Part shown: positions 62,440 through 64,000 of the stretch, piece by piece | Layout: every line of letters begins with the position of its first letter | How positions within the stretch are numbered: position 1 is the first letter of the stretch | NCBI RefSeq assembly: GCF_021730445.1 | Contig: NZ_JADNRM010000015.1 | Span: 47,338 to 111,337 of the forward strand | Direction: 5' to 3' | DNA from: Phocaeicola faecalis | GTDB taxonomy: Bacteria; Bacteroidota; Bacteroidia; Bacteroidales; Bacteroidaceae | DNA: 64,000 nucleotides | The notes under the pieces: generated by a model | What the model saw: only the letters and a program-made list of their open reading frames with translations | Told to the model about the DNA's origin: nothing | The model's database searches: none | Position numbers and translations under genes: made by a program

Positions 62440-64000
62440 ATGAAAGCAACAAAAGGCATACCTTACGGAATGTCAAACTTCAGGAATGTGGTGGAACAGA
62501 ACTGCTATTATGTGGACAAGACGATGTATCTGCCCTTATTGGAAAATCAGGCGCACTACCTCATTTTTACCCGTCCCCGACGTTTCGGAAAGAGCCTTTT
62601 TCTGGATATGCTCCGCAGTTATTATGACCTTTCCCAAAAAAATAACTTCCAAAAGCTGTTCGGTGAGTTATGGATAGGAAAGAACCCCACTCCCCTGCAG
62701 GGAAAATACCAGATGCTCTATCTGGACTTCTCAAAGATAGGGGGAAGCATAGACGAGCTTTCCCAGAAGTTTGACGCCTACAGCGCCGTACAGTTGGATG
62801 AGCTTTTAATGCGTTATCGAGAATATTATGACGATGAGTTTGTTGCACGTTTTCTGTCTACTAAGACAGGGCTTGACAAACTGCACATGCTGGACGATGA
62901 AGCCCGCCGCCTGAGATATCCCCTTTATCTTATAATAGATGAATATGACAACTTTACGAATGTGGTGCTCAATGAGCAGGGAAATGAGATTTATCATGCC
63001 ATCACCCACGCCAGCGGTTTCTATAGGGATGCATTCAAGAACTACAAGGGAATGTTCGACCGGATTTTCATGACTGGAGTAAGCCCGGTAACACTGGACG
63101 ACCTGACCAGCGGCTTCAATATCGGATGGAGTATCAGTACCAGTCCGTTTTTCAACGGAATGCTGGGATTTTCGGAAGAGGACGTACGTGCCATGCTCCG
63201 CTATTATCAGGAAGCGGGAAAGCTGCAAGGCGATGTGGAGGACATGATTCAGGAGATGAAGCCGTGGTACGACAATTATTGCTTTGCTGAGGAAAGCCTG
63301 GACTGTGAGCCCAAGATGTTCAATTGCGACATGGTGCTTTACTACCTTCGTAACCGCATCCAGTTGGGGAAGTCTCCCAAGCAGATGATTGACCCCAATA
63401 CCAAGACGGACTACAGCAAGATGAAGAGACTGATTCAGCTGGACCGGCTGGACGGCAACCGAAAAGGGGTGCTCCGGAAGATTACCGAGGAGGGAAAGAT
63501 ACTGACCAACCTGTTTCCCTCTTTCTCTGCCGACGAACTCACCAAGCCCGAGATTTTCCCCAGCCTGCTGTTCTATTACGGTATGCTGACCATTATAGGA
63601 ACCCGCGGCAACTTGGTTGTTTTGGGGATTCCCAACAATAATGTACGCAAACAATATTATGAATACCTGCTGGAGGATTATCAAAAGCATGAATATATTA
63701 ATCTGGTAGATGTGGAAATCCTTTTTAATGATATGGCCTTCGACGGGGATTGGCGTCCGGCCCTTGATTTTATAGCCCATGCTTATAAGGACAACTCATC
63801 GGTACGCAGCAGCATAGAGGGCGAAAGGAACATTCAAGGTTTCTTCACCGCCTACCTGAGTATCAATGCCTATTACCTGACCATGCCCGAAGTGGAGCTG
63901 AACCACGGTTTCTGCGACATGTTCCTCATGCCGGACCTGCAGCGATATCCGGAGGTGGAGCACAGCTACATTCTGGAACTGAAATATCTCCCGAAAGACA
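62440..64000 (+). CDS. AAA-ATPase-like / PD-(D/E)XK nuclease family protein (C-terminus cut by window edge)
   Basis: About 520 residues visible. The N-terminus KGIPYGMSNFRNVVEQNCYY is typical. The P-loop is FTRPRRFGKSLFLDML (near 43-58) and Walker B is PLYLIIDEYDNF (near 161-172). The C-terminal part has the PD-(D/E)XK_9 type motif HSYILELKYL. The family is widespread and multi-copy in Bacteroides and its role is unproven; nuclease-linked mobility or defence has been suggested for related architectures. The start ATG follows AAAAGGAGAATAG, a good ribosome-binding site. A decayed relative is at 35599. Confidence 0.9.
   Translation, partial: MKATKGIPYGMSNFRNVVEQNCYYVDKTMYLPLLENQAHYLIFTRPRRFGKSLFLDMLRSYYDLSQKNNFQKLFGELWIGKNPTPLQGKYQMLYLDFSKIGGSIDELSQKFDAYSAVQLDELLMRYREYYDDEFVARFLSTKTGLDKLHMLDDEARRLRYPLYLIIDEYDNFTNVVLNEQGNEIYHAITHASGFYRDAFKNYKGMFDRIFMTGVSPVTLDDLTSGFNIGWSISTSPFFNGMLGFSEEDVRAMLRYYQEAGKLQGDVEDMIQEMKPWYDNYCFAEESLDCEPKMFNCDMVLYYLRNRIQLGKSPKQMIDPNTKTDYSKMKRLIQLDRLDGNRKGVLRKITEEGKILTNLFPSFSADELTKPEIFPSLLFYYGMLTIIGTRGNLVVLGIPNNNVRKQYYEYLLEDYQKHEYINLVDVEILFNDMAFDGDWRPALDFIAHAYKDNSSVRSSIEGERNIQGFFTAYLSINAYYLTMPEVELNHGFCDMFLMPDLQRYPEVEHSYILELKYLPKD

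Overview
The window is a stretch of Bacteroides chromosome, most likely from a human-gut species. The evidence is the gene content (DUF4271, DUF3098, PagL-type and OMP_b-brl barrels, paired tricorn-like S41 proteases, an S-serine sulfatase), conserved Bacteroidetes gene orders (hemD/DUF4271, and ftsX-DUF3098-uppP-truB-queA-folK), Asp-rich lipoprotein N-termini, and promoters of the Bacteroidetes type TAnnTTTG lying close to start codons. I did not assign a species.

Left end (1-9.3 kb): the 3' part of a hybrid-free two-component system (response regulator cut by the window edge, plus its histidine kinase) is divergent from a complete-looking ribosomal peptide (RiPP) operon. The operon has two small precursor genes with double-glycine leaders, a radical SAM/SPASM maturase, a TonB-receptor-like outer membrane barrel, a C39-peptidase ABC exporter and a very short HlyD-like protein. 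A strong two-way terminator separates it from a convergent tRNA-Gln(TTG).

Core region (9.4-35.4 kb): a tricorn-like protease, then a leftward housekeeping run (tyrS, tatD-like, yidD, rnpA, hemD, DUF4271, LOG-family, metK). metK is preceded by a probable SAM-II-type riboswitch. Next come a propeller lipoprotein flanked by perfect 23-bp direct repeats, a DHA2 transporter, a nuclease/phosphatase fusion, an acyltransferase, the folK-queA-truB-uppP-DUF3098-ftsX-methyltransferase operon, PspC, FKBP-miaB, a candidate small RNA, and a propionate-pathway type CoA transferase.

Accessory and mixed region (35.4-64 kb): a decayed AAA-ATPase/PD-(D/E)XK gene, a three-gene envelope operon (papain-like candidate, PagL-like lipid A deacylase, lipoprotein), an ABC-F ATPase with a possible translational attenuator, a sulfatase, a second tricorn-like protease, leuS, YitT, a Bro-N protein, a broken UPF0158 gene, and a SWIM/SNF2 helicase. 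The region ends with an S-layer-like lipoprotein and a small AraC-type regulator behind what reads as an invertible promoter (25-bp perfect inverted repeats around 151 bp), then an intact AAA-ATPase/PD-(D/E)XK gene that runs off the window.

Non-coding DNA is unusually structured. Five intergenic loci carry arrays with a strict 22-bp period whose units contain short dyads of different sequence at each locus. A ~735-bp composite element occurs twice (22.05-22.79 and 61.53-62.27 kb). Four short elements share TGTGTCAAAA inverted ends. The strongest candidates for new biology are the RiPP operon, the invertible S-layer promoter and the 22-bp dyad arrays.
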